Shown here: in pieces, positions 12,101 through 20,754 of the stretch
Layout: each line of letters starts with the position of its first letter
Position numbering within the stretch: the stretch's first letter is position 1
Source: Apostichopus japonicus
Taxonomy: Eukaryota; Echinodermata; Holothuroidea; Aspidochirotida; Stichopodidae
Assembly: GCF_037975245.1 (NCBI RefSeq)
Contig: NC_092571.1
Location: 15,931,917-15,995,916 of the forward strand
Direction: 5' to 3'
DNA length: 64,000 nt
Position numbers and translations under genes: made by a program
Notes under the pieces: generated by a model
Told to the model about the DNA's origin: nothing
Databases searched by the model: none
What the model saw: only the letters and a program-made list of their open reading frames with translations

Positions 12101-15100
12101 GTAAAAGTAAATTGGCCTGATATTTTGATCCTAGCAGGATCTTCTTCAGAGGCTAAATGACAAGTAACAGTAACAAAAGGGACAAAAATATGCACAGAAT
12201 ACAGACAGGTTAATGAGCAGGGTGAACACAAAGAGATAGATGTAAGGGGATTTAAAAATGACTGAAGTTTGCAGAAAGCCTTACCATCTTCTGAACCAGT
12301 CATGATAATGGGAAGCTCTGGATGGTAACCAACGCAGGAGATGTTTTGGGCGTGGCCCTCTAGAGTCTGCACGCAGGTCTTGTTCTGGAGGAAGCAAAAA
12401 TAGAGAAGGTTGATAAAATTTTAACTGCTGTTTCTTTTAAACCATAGGTTAACTTTTATTCACTTTTGAAGAAGTAAATATTATGCAGCTTGCAACTCCA
12501 CAGTCTGGGTTAAGAAATTCATGATAACAACAAATATAAAGTGAAAACAGGATAGAAAAGAAAGGGAAAACAAAAGAAGAAAAGAGAAAATGAAAAAAGA
12601 ACGAAAAAAAAAACAGAACATAAAATAAGAGAAGAGACAAAACAAAGAAACAAACTGGAAGTAAATAATTTTTGTTTTAAAAGTTGATAGTAACAATATG
12701 TCCTTTTTTTGGGTTTTAGTGGCTGTCATGTTTATCATATGTCCTCAAAAAGAGTGGAGCAAAAAAACTGTCGAGCCTTCACAAACTCACCCTCCCCAAA
12801 GTAAGACTTAAACAATTGTTGGTCCAGCACCGTTCCCTACCCCTAAAGATGATCACTTTTGCCATTTCGTTATCAAGCACTCTTCCAAGGCCAAACCATT
12901 TCCTCCAATCGAGCATGAACATAGAGACCCCTACCTGGTAATCCCATATCTTGACGAGCCTGTCGTCTGCACCGGATACCAGATATGGCCTGTCTCCTCC
13001 ACTGTAGTAATCCACACAGTTTACTCCCTTCTCGTGTCCTTCCAGGGTGAAGTTTGGGGTACCGGAACCCAGCTGCCATACCTGATCAGGAGAAGAGAGA
13101 GTGGGTTGAAAGGTCTAATTACTTTGTGCTTAGAAATAATGTCATTTCTACTGTCTATGGGACAATGTCACAATGATGGGATTCGATGTGTTACATTGTT
13201 ATGACCCAAAAAAAGTGGCAGATATGCTAAAACAGCCACACGACTTTGAAAATGTACCCACACACCTTGGAATATGTCTCTATGTGTTACATTGTAATGA
13301 CCCCAAAAAGTGGTAGATATGCTAAAGTGGCCACACGACTTTGAAAATTTACCCACACACCTTGGGGTATGTCTCTAATGGTTTGGAATAGTGACTTAAA
13401 TACATTCATGGCCATAACTGAACCTGTCTGTTCTAGTGTTGTCGTAGCAATACAAGTTGAATGAGACAGCATCTCAATGAATTTCTGTACCACGTATGTT
13501 TTGATTAAATCCACTTCATATTCCTGTCAAAACTAGCCATATGAATTGAACAAAAGTAGCTGTACATACACGATTATTCCTGTCAGTATGCAGGTTAGGG
13601 TAGGAACGAAATTGGAAGACGTGCAGAATTGAGCTATTTTATCAGACATATATTGATACTTAATAATTGAGACCAGGGAACAGCTGGTTCTCGGTCGATG
13701 AATGCATTACTATCGTAGCCTGGGAGGAATTTTCTCACCTTGACAGACCTATCCAAAGAAGCACTGGCGAATGTATTGTTATCCTTTGGGTTAAATACGA
13801 TCTGCATGACGTAATGGGAGTGACCTTCAAACACCTGCGCACAAGTCCATTTATTATCCCAGTCCCACAGCTTAATTAGCATGTCATCTGCATATCGAGA
13901 AAAAGGACAGAAGAAAAGTGATACTCTACTCCCGGATAAAATACTCACCATATTTGAAAATACATTTATGGACAAAAAGAAAAACATTTACAACTTGAAA
14001 TTTGTTTGTATTTCATTGAGCATTTGATATGAGAAAAAGAAATCAGATCAAACCCTTCTCGTTAAAAATTCTTCCAAATTGTAAAGTACATGAGACACGT
14101 GTAAAACATTACTTGAAAATTGTCAAAATGTTCGGAGTTAGCCAAACTTCAATATTAAGACATAGACCATACAACATGAAACAACATTCACCACTTGACA
14201 AGGCAATCAAGTTCTCTCAGAAACAAGAAATGAAGAAAGCAATTTTATTTTCTTAAGTGCACTGCAGACGATACGTAGCAGTGTTAATGAGTGTTTGTTC
14301 TGGTATTGCTGGGAAATGACCTGAAACTAATCCATCCACATTGCAAGTTTGGAATCATGAAACAAGTTACCATAGAAACATACTGCGATGCTGTAATTAA
14401 TTGCAGACTTGATAACTAGTTTTTGCTAATAACAGATATGGGAACATAGCTGGCATTTTGGATGGTGAATAAGAAAAAAAGCAACTGTGGCCCAACTGCC
14501 AGTGTTTGGTATTCGCATTGGTGCTAAGAGGAAATCTGGTGTTTGTGGTACTCAGTGGTAGTGCTGGTGGAACTCTACTCAAAGTCAGTATCTAAGATAC
14601 TCAATAAAAACTGGTGAGAGTTGCCCACCACCACTTTACCCCAATCACCTCCCCCCCCCCCGCCCCATGCACACGATCACAAAAGATGACTCACCACTAC
14701 TTGTAAGAATGTAAGGCTGTGTAGGGTGGACTGCAATGGACCTGATGTAGTCGGAATGGGCTTCAAAAGAATGGACTCTCTCTAACGTATTGTAATTAAA
14801 TACTCGAATGGCCATGTCATCCTAAAGAGAGCAATTAAGGAGAGTTTGGATGAAAGTCATCATAATATATTTCCAAATGAAATACTCAGAAACTTATTCA
14901 GAAATGGTGCAGTGAGCTATTGATTGTAACCGTAATTACCTGATGAAAATAAAAAACCTTTTCATTGAGTCCCTGTTCAATTAAGCCACATCCAAGGAAA
15001 AACATTTTGTTGTAACTCTGCAAAAGTGAAGACTAGTGATAAAACACACAAACAATATATTTTGTGTCTAAGACTTTTCAGTGACTTACTGTATATGTAG

Positions 15101-17268
15101 CAACAAAATCAGCTACCTAAATGTGACACATCAAAAAATTGACCATCCCTTCTCCCCTCTTCCTTCCTCCTACTACAAATTAACATACACAATATCAGAA
15201 GATATGCTAATTCAGAGAGGACTTACTGATCCAGAGATGACCCAATTCTTCCTAGCAACAAATCTTGCAGCTCGTACAGGAAGATCACATACTTCAAAGG
15301 ACTTGACCAAGGTCTGAGAAAGAGAAAAATGGTAACATTTAGATTTAGGTCAAGGAATGGCCAGAACTGGTCACAACCACATTTAACCTTAGAACAACAA
15401 TTGCTGAACCCTGCAACTCATCTAGTCACCCTTCTCTTAATTTTCTGAATATTTTAGAATACTTTGGGAACACCTTAATGGAGCAAACGTAGAAGGAAAC
15501 TAAAACGGCCCAATCCACCATTCACATGTTATTCTGTGAAGAGATAAGAAAATCAAATCTTCTTATAAAATCATTCCCTGCCACACTATAATTACATTAG
15601 ATAAACAAGACTACAGGTATATGGCAGACATAAGTTACGCAGAAGAGATATTTTACCGGGGTATCTTTAATTGATTACCTGTGATTCATAATTCCAGACA
15701 TGTAAGTTTCCATTATATAAACTGACCAACATCCATGGTTCCGATGGGTGGAGGTCCACTCCCTTGACTCTGTCAGAACGAGCTGACAACTTCCTCTATA
15801 AAGATATAAGAATATGTGAAAAGGTCAGAGGAAAGTCTTTCAGTGGTATCAACAGTATCACAACTCACATCAAACAACTTAAATTTTAGTTGAAAGCAAA
15901 TTAATTTTTAATCTGCTTACAAATAATTTTTCAACTTTGGTGTTAATACATTTGTAAAAGTTCTACTACATCATCACACCTGGTATTTGCGATGCATCTT
16001 AAAAGAAAAACTGTTTAAACTCCTCAAAGAATAAGTTGCAAGCCAAGAGTATTGGGAATAAAGTGACACACAATTGGCCTTATTTTTCTTGAGAAATCTA
16101 AATTTATGGGAAATTCATAGAATCTGCATATTGCTCCTGTGCTAATTCACTGTTCAATGTTATAAGGAATACATGCAAATTATATAGGCATCAGTTTTAA
16201 TTCAATAAAATACCATTTAGACCTAGAGACACTTTAAAAATTCAAACTATAATGTCAAAACATGGAAAATGTCTCAGAATCATAGCTAAAGAAAGTGTTT
16301 AAGAATTTGAGCAATGATTTTCAGACTTACCTTCACATCCAACCTTAATGGCTGTAAAGAAATAGAAAGGAAAGGATTTTGATGAGTAAAACACAGGATA
16401 CAAAGAAAATATGGTGCATAATACCAAGTAAAAAAAGGCACAAGTTGTGAAAACATTATTTAAACATTTCCCTCAGTGACAGCTGATTGCTGAAAAACTG
16501 TATTTTACATGTATCGCTTGTTAATACAGGCTCAGCTTGTATAGTTTTACCAATGCAAAACATGTTTTAGAAAACACAAGTTAAGGTGCTTGAAACGGTT
16601 GGTTTGACTTGAACTTCGGATACATGTTTCAAAAGAATTTGCGTTCTAGAACTGAGATAAGAATGTAGGCCTATTATATAAGGTACCTAGCCTTGGTTAC
16701 TCCTAAATATTCTCATTTCTAGAACATATAGGCTAGTGACAGATGTTGACTGGGCTAACAACTATGAGCAAGCTTGGAAGAGCATTATTAACTATAGCCC
16801 TACATGTAACCACTAACATTAAGATCAGGCTACTAGTTAGTAGTCTAACATTTAAACATCACCAGTTCGGTCATCACTAACTTCTGTCACAATGCCTAAG
16901 TCAGCTAATTAGGTTAGAATTTGGAACGGCTCAAATTCCAAGCTTACGTTAGGTCTCGCACTTTCTGTAGTATTAAATTGATCTAATATTACGTTTCGGT
17001 GTATTGTGGACCAACTTCTAAATAATTTAGAAGTTTTTCCACAATCGACCGAACCCTGTATGTATTGTTTTGGGATAGCAAAGGCTAACTAGTACTAGTG
17101 GTAGTCTAGTAGTACTGTCGGCCGGTCGGCCTAAGTTAGGCTAAAATTAGTTAGGCTAAGATAGGCTAGGAGAACACCTGCCGCTATCGTGGAACATAAA
17201 AAGTTCTTCAAATGAAAGATATTTAAGAGAAACATGTGAATATGTCTGCCCGCCCTTGTACTTACCAT
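8..17268 (-). CDS. COPB2: COPB2, coatomer subunit beta-prime (3' end outside window)
   Basis: Beta-prime coatomer is part of the outer cage of COPI vesicles, which carry cargo from Golgi to ER and within the Golgi. Nineteen coding exons were built on the minus strand: 17268-17266, 16351-16331, 15795-15679, 15313-15227, 14821-14695, 13887-13739, 13081-12935, 12384-12285, 11351-11209, 10221-10122, 9064-8965, 8274-8164, 7304-7109, 6400-6257, 4993-4863, 3504-3297, 2500-2390, 1813-1599 and 100-8. Every junction is GT/AG and codon phase closes at each one, giving residues 1-767. The N-terminal WD40 propeller covers about residues 9-300, a second propeller about 300-600, and the helical solenoid starts near 610. 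Conserved blocks include [35 protein letters not shown] and [13 protein letters not shown]. The remaining ~140 C-terminal residues must lie beyond position 1. No frameshift or stop was seen, so the gene looks functional. Family identity is certain by recognition; the gene start follows from the conserved M-PLRLDVK beginning. Confidence 0.97.
140..1364. mobile_element. Probable non-autonomous hAT-type DNA transposon
   Basis: The two ends are inverted copies of TAGTGATGGGAAC, at 140-152 and 1352-1364, about 1.2 kb apart. The flanking 8-mers, CTTTACAT (132-139) and GTCTACAG (1365-1372), agree at five of eight positions and both fit the hAT target pattern nTnnnnAn. The interior has no transposase frame and is A+T-rich with short pyrimidine and TACATA runs (about 1440-1510 lies just outside). 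The superfamily call is an inference from terminal sequence and duplication size. The element sits in the COPB2 intron between exons 18 and 19. Confidence 0.5.
1599..1813 (-). CDS. COPB2: COPB2 exon 18
   Basis: Residues 666-736, [20 protein letters not shown] through AFMAFFLQG, ending in phase 2 at donor GTGAGT. The matching open frame is longer, but the acceptor TTAAATCAG sets the start at 1813. Confidence 0.97.
2390..2500 (-). CDS. COPB2: COPB2 exon 17
   Basis: 37 codons (residues 629-665), [20 protein letters not shown] through YQLAQENE, phase 0 at both ends. Solenoid region. Confidence 0.96.
3297..3504 (-). CDS. COPB2: COPB2 exon 16
   Basis: Residues 559-628, [20 protein letters not shown] through RVAHFLEKQ. 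Joins the end of the second propeller to the helical solenoid. Confidence 0.97.
4424..4474. repeat. (TCC)n microsatellite
   Basis: About 17 uninterrupted TCC units in a COPB2 intron. It gives artefactual poly-Pro and poly-Arg frames on the two strands. Confidence 0.95.
4863..4993 (-). CDS. COPB2: COPB2 exon 15
   Basis: Residues 516-558, [20 protein letters not shown] through VTISHLD, ending in phase 2. The intron on its 5' side holds the LINE tail at about 5485-5850. Confidence 0.97.
5485..5850 (+). mobile_element. 3' end of a 5'-truncated non-LTR retrotransposon (LINE)
   Basis: A short frame reads [20 protein letters not shown] and then HLKTYLF before a stop at 5580-5582. This is the typical C-terminus of LINE reverse-transcriptase proteins (WNSLP...S...FKxxLKTxLF). 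It is followed by a T-rich 3' region and a tail of the kind 'acagtgctcttgagc ... gcactttaatatatggtattta', which resembles CR1/L2/jockey-type 3' ends. The catalytic part of the protein is absent. It is antisense to COPB2, inside the intron between exons 14 and 15. The clade is not resolved. Confidence 0.65.
6257..6400 (-). CDS. COPB2: COPB2 exon 14
   Basis: 48 codons (residues 468-515), [20 protein letters not shown] through EDGIEDAFE, phase 0 at both ends. Confidence 0.97.
7109..7304 (-). CDS. COPB2: COPB2 exon 13
   Basis: Residues 402-467, [20 protein letters not shown] through IEIMPKN. Contains the highly conserved [17 protein letters not shown] block of the second propeller. Confidence 0.97.
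7440..7945. repeat. Diverged tandem repeats in COPB2 intron 12
   Basis: The phrase 'acacaaac/atcacaacagcataaatgc' occurs at about 7530 and 7900 and, diverged, near 7660. Each is followed by 'acaaaggt(g/a)accaaa' and 'ctcagaaatgtt', suggesting three to four units of about 120-180 bp. Confidence 0.6.
8164..8274 (-). CDS. COPB2: COPB2 exon 12
   Basis: Residues 365-401, [20 protein letters not shown] through EFVWSHDSS, entering and leaving in phase 2. Its acceptor TTGCAG and first bases are copied twice more in the upstream intron (8268-8486), creating decoy acceptors. Confidence 0.96.
8268..8486. repeat. 73-bp tandem triplication containing the exon 12 acceptor
   Basis: Three near-identical 73-bp units, with anchor 'acctgcaa' at 8273, 8346 and 8419. 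Read on the minus strand each ends in a pyrimidine-poor tract and TTGCAG|GTTTGT, the real acceptor and first exon bases of COPB2 exon 12. Confidence 0.9.
8965..9064 (-). CDS. COPB2: COPB2 exon 11
   Basis: Residues 332-364, [20 protein letters not shown] through ISHNPNG, ending in phase 2. The acceptor is TTTCAG. Confidence 0.96.
9290..9700. repeat. Loosely repetitive 'gtaccaccaataa' region
   Basis: Phrases like 'gtaccac(c)aataa', 'gacaact(aa)cta' and 'agagaggattgg(a/g)gta' recur with varying spacing. An old tandem array is likely, but the units are too diverged to count. Confidence 0.4.
10122..10221 (-). CDS. COPB2: COPB2 exon 10
   Basis: Residues 299-331, [20 protein letters not shown] through QQANLKSIT, ending in phase 1. 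Start of the second propeller. Confidence 0.96.
10440..11110. repeat. Minisatellite with higher-order structure
   Basis: About twelve units of about 56 bp built on 'gagttcacagaaggga..tcgggatggctgtgcctctctgctt'. Every fifth unit is more alike: 'tgctttaagcaaacttcaca' recurs at 10571 and 10853, a 282-bp higher-order period. It lies in COPB2 intron 9. Confidence 0.85.
11209..11351 (-). CDS. COPB2: COPB2 exon 9
   Basis: Residues 251-298, [20 protein letters not shown] through YDEGSILIK. Closes the first propeller. The next intron holds a large minisatellite. Confidence 0.96.
12285..12384 (-). CDS. COPB2: COPB2 exon 8
   Basis: Residues 218-250, [20 protein letters not shown] through IIMTGSED, ending in phase 1. 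WD40 repeat. Confidence 0.96.
12935..13081 (-). CDS. COPB2: COPB2 exon 7
   Basis: 49 codons (residues 169-217), [20 protein letters not shown] through [14 protein letters not shown], phase 0 at both ends. WD40 repeat with a canonical GH...WD pair. Confidence 0.97.
13186..13378. repeat. 96-bp tandem duplication
   Basis: Two copies begin 'tgtgttacattgt' at 13187 and 13283, each followed by 'agtgg(c/t)agatatgctaaa' and 'cacacgactttgaaaat', in COPB2 intron 6. Confidence 0.9.
13739..13887 (-). CDS. COPB2: COPB2 exon 6
   Basis: Residues 119-168, [20 protein letters not shown] through [10 protein letters not shown]. Includes the strongly conserved WD block [17 protein letters not shown]. Confidence 0.97.
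14695..14821 (-). CDS. COPB2: COPB2 exon 5
   Basis: 42 codons plus one base (residues 77-118), [20 protein letters not shown] through [11 protein letters not shown]. The donor GTGAGT leaves phase 1, completed by exon 6. Confidence 0.97.
15227..15313 (-). CDS. COPB2: COPB2 exon 4
   Basis: 29 codons (residues 48-76), [20 protein letters not shown] through KNWVISGS, phase 0 at both ends. Second WD40 repeat. Confidence 0.97.
15679..15795 (-). CDS. COPB2: COPB2 exon 3
   Basis: 39 codons starting [20 protein letters not shown] and ending LHVWNYESQ, phase 0 at both ends. It encodes residues 9-47, the first WD40 repeat of the N-terminal propeller. Confidence 0.97.
16331..16351 (-). CDS. COPB2: COPB2 exon 2: 21-nt microexon
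   Basis: Seven codons, PLRLDVK, lie between a clear acceptor (TTTCTTTACAG) and donor (GTAAGTC). Phase is 0 on both sides. It is far too short to show as an open frame and was found by joining exon 1 to exon 3. Confidence 0.93.
17266..17268 (-). CDS. COPB2: COPB2 exon 1: start codon only
   Basis: The ATG is the last codon of exon 1 and is followed at once by a strong donor (GTAAGT). The 5' untranslated leader extends upstream toward about 17.4 kb; its true end cannot be seen. This start is chosen because the next coding exon begins with PLRLDVK, which follows the initiator Met directly in this family. Confidence 0.85.
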
Positions 17269-19119
17269 TTTGACAAAGGGAAGCCACGAATAAATATAAA
17301 GTTGTAATACCTTCCTCAATCAAGTTTACGTGGCAACCGTACCTGTACTAGATTAACCGTACCTACCTATTAACACGTAAATGCTACCAGCTACACAACA
17401 CTGTGCTAGTTCTTTTTTACCATCATGGAAGCATCGATGACATGAAAGCTACGTAGCTGTCACCTTTGACCACTAGATCAGTGCCTTTGACCCGATCGCA
17501 GGTGCAACATAACAAAACATTTTTTGTAGAGTCGCAGCTGTATTTGGCAACAAGAAATATTGAAGAAAGTTCTAGCCTAGTAGCAAAGTTTCATTTTTGA
17601 TAGTAAATGTTAAAGTAAGTTTAATCAATTTTGTAGATATAATTATTGTAATCAATTGCTGAAATCCAACAAAGTATTACATTTTTAATAACGTTCAGCT
17701 TCTAAGTTAAATATTTGAATGAGCATTCATTCCAAATATTTAATTGGTATGGGTTGCACGAAATTGATTATTTTGTGGCCCACAGTAACGTACGACAAAG
17801 TTTACTCATGTTAATTAATATTGAATGAAGTAAGAATTAAAAAGAAGAACTTCTTATGTGTAATGAAATTCTGAGAGAGTTAGTAAAGTAGGGGGAACAT
17901 GGGAGGGCTATTAAGTGGAACAGTAGGAATAGGATGGTTGCTACTGTTTAAAGTAGAACGATAGTGACAGAAAAAAAATCTCTCATTTTCATATATAATA
18001 TAGTTTATATGTTACCAAGCAACATATATTTTTAATTTTCCAAATAGCACACCGGAAAGTTATAAAAAAGGGAATTAAAACATCGTTTTTTCGTCTCCAT
18101 AATTTAGGAATTTGCAAACACTGCAACGACCTTGAACAGCCCTCAGGTCAGTGAATGATGTCACTGTGATGATCTTTTCTGTTGTGAACTGTTCAGTACG
18201 GAGCTGTGCGTGCATTTCGTGTCAGCATAACTGTTATTTTCCGGCGTAATGTTCAAGACATAAATAGATAATGAATATCATGGTGTTTCTTGATTTCTTC
18301 ACCACGTGTTTACAAGTTTTTTTTTACGAAATTTGCGGCGATTTCGCAACGATTTCCCAATATCTGAAGAGGTAACTCGCAAGCTGGCCCAAAGTAACGT
18401 AAATCTCAAGATCACGTTTTTGGCGGGTTTTATACAGAGTGATGTATGAATGTGCTCACTTACCAGTCAAACTGGCACAATAACAATAGTGATGATAGTC
18501 TCAAACGTAGTTTAGTATAACATCCGAAAGAAAATCCAAAGTTCTAAACAAAGTATATTCGCTTGTATGCACTAGGCCTACTGTAAAACATAAACGTTCC
18601 TTGTTCCGTGCGTCATTAAATCCAACAAAAAGGTTTCATTGAGCTTGAAATACAACCGCATTTGAACTCAATCGAGTAGTTAGTCTAGCTCGAACAATTT
18701 TCTCACTACATGCAATGCCTATTGCGTTTATTCACATGCATGCCTCGCGGTTTGGGCTTCAGAAGGAATCGTATTCTAGCCCAACTTCACGTAGGTCCGC
18801 AAACGGTACTTTCACACTGTGCAAACATAAGTGACAGTGTGCGCTACCGTAAGTAATACTTACACGATGTTTGTTTCGCTCGAGCATACACACATTTCCT
18901 ATTCGTATTACATTTAAAGTGGTTTGGAGGGTATGAACACATCTCTGCCCCAAAAAACTCTGCCTAAGCGACGTCCATGCCCCAATTGAAATTTGCACGT
19001 GGATTCTCTCCTCACATAGTCATTAGGTTGTTCACGTCTGACATGTCTTCCAGTTCCAACACTTACTGTTGCATTTATCGGGATATATATAAATAATGCG
19101 GCATAAAAGCATCAATCTT

Positions 19120-19389
19120 TCAAACTTTTATTACTTTAGTGACCTTGCCACACGCAAATTTCAATTTGGCCCGAGAATCATCTTCTGTGAAGTGGGCAGA
19201 ACAAACTTTCACATTCTTGCCATGAGAAACTCCTGGTGAGATGAAGTCTTTCCTGGTTCTCCTCACAAATCGTATCCAGAGTTTCCGATATCTCTCACTA
19301 CTTTTTCCGCTTGGAAAATTGAAAAAACTTATTGTAGAGTCCACATTCGTGCTGTTGCATCCCCCTACAACGCAATTTCTTGGATTTTG
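19120..19389 (-). pseudogene. Orphan THAP-type zinc-finger exon
   Basis: The frame reads NCVVGGCNSTN, then ISFFNFPSGK, KLWIRFVRR and KVCSAHFTEDD. This shows all hallmarks of a THAP domain: C-x4-C, about 50 residues, then C-x2-H-F, with the conserved FP and W. THAP domains bind DNA and occur in P-element transposases and their cellular descendants. There is no in-frame ATG: a stop sits at 19390-19392, five codons before the first Cys, so an upstream exon or a dead copy must be supposed. The frame ends 15 codons after CSAHF without the usual downstream protein. A possible donor (AAA|GTAATA) lies near 19133. It could be the first visible exon of a real gene or a transposon remnant; the domain call is firmer than the gene status. 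Confidence 0.6.
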
Positions 19390-19504
19390 CTATTGGTTTA
19401 CGTTGTTTGTCGAGTCCAATATAGAGTAGGTTGCAACTAAACTTACACACTAAGTGCACACTGCTGAAGTACACTACGCCGAGCTCACGTTGTTATCATC
19501 ATAA

Positions 19505-19560
19505 TGACGTCACATGTCACTGTAGATCACGTGATCATCATATCGCTTTTCGCGAAAAGC
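19505..19560. promoter_or_regulatory. Cluster of palindromic sites (CRE, E-box, CGCG)
   Basis: Within 56 bp are TGACGTCA (19505-19512, consensus CRE), GATCACGTGATC (19525-19536, containing E-box CACGTG) and GCTTTTCGCGAAAAGC (19545-19560). All are perfect palindromes. They lie just upstream of the THAP exon on its strand. Promoter function is inferred. Confidence 0.4.
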
Positions 19561-20670
19561 CCAATTTTTGTTTAAAAAATCAACGAGTTTAGGAATTTTT
19601 TTTAAGCCTTTCCCAACATCGGATTGACTTGAATTTTCACATGTGTAATATGGAAACCAACTAGAATACTCTTGAATAAAATCGTATTTTTTCGTCGATG
19701 GTGAAAAATCACTATCGTTCATCTTTAATATTGAATTTTTGTAATGTCCATGGTAATGGATAAATGTATACTTGGGAACTGCAATTGTTTATTTCCAGCA
19801 TATTTTTCCCAACCAAAATCAATGAATTGTTTCTTGCATGTTATACAGGTCATTCCATACACCCCATAACAGTTAGAATGTAATTTACATACTAAACTAT
19901 ATGAAATTAAAGACAGACATTCCTTCAATGTATCATTACCAGGTCTGCTTTCATAAAGGATTTAGGCAAACCCATCCATAATCTTTGACTTTTGTTTCTT
20001 GCAGTCACTAGCTTGATGAACAACCTAGTGCCCATCATATGTACTGACTAATTTTTGTGTATCAGACACCTGTGTTAACTGTTGTATACCTGTGAGAAAA
20101 TTTGAATTGAAGTTTATTATGATAAGCTATGAAAACTATAGGATACGTGTATTTCTGTTGGAAAGATGTCTTGCTTTAAAAGTCACGTCAGAGGACAACC
20201 ATTTTGTCCAATATGTCATGTCACATTGCTAATTGAAGATGAACCTTCTTTTTTGTTTTTATAAATGGATAATGTCACTACTGAAAGCATTATCAGTATT
20301 AGGTTAAAAACTAATTTGCAGCAGCATGATATGCAAAACTCACCAATCTGATATAAGATACAATTAATTAATAAATAGAGAAAATAATTAAAACTTAAAC
20401 ATAGGAAGAATATTGGTTTAATTGATATCATTTCTACAGTCTTAAAATTTAAGGAAATTCATGGTTGCTTTGGAGGAGGGGAAGTGGGGGGGGGGATAGA
20501 TATTCACCGTGAGCATCTCTTTCACATAAGGTTATGATGATGGATGCGTTAATCCCATCAAGAAGGTATTCTTTTACTATTAATTTATGCTTATTTTTGC
20601 ATGGATTTTTGTTTATTGCATTTGATATCTTATAGTAATATAGTGTTGCAATCCACCAACAGGTATTCTC

Positions 20671-20754
20671 ATGGCTGTGACTAGCTTGGTACCTGCAAGA
20701 TTCCTATGTCTTATGTCACACCTCATCATCACCATAACTCTTCTCTGGTCAAGG
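20671..20754 (+). CDS. TMEM107: TMEM107 exon 1
   Basis: 28 codons from ATG to ITITLLWSR with donor GTAAGC, phase 0. Encodes the first membrane segment. Confidence 0.95.

Larger units (their letters stand above)
17269..20670. other. Intergenic region between COPB2 and TMEM107
   Basis: The two flanking genes are transcribed away from each other. The COPB2 leader begins within the first few hundred bases, and an untranslated TMEM107 exon may lie near 20.6 kb because 'CCACCAACAG' just before the TMEM107 ATG looks like an acceptor. The only coding signal is the THAP exon at 19120-19389. No TATA box was placed with confidence, and 17.5-18.7 kb shows nothing recognisable. Confidence 0.6.

Noticed and set aside
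12449-12738. Phe-rich frames on the minus strand
   Set aside because: They arise from an A- and GAAA-rich tract in a COPB2 intron.
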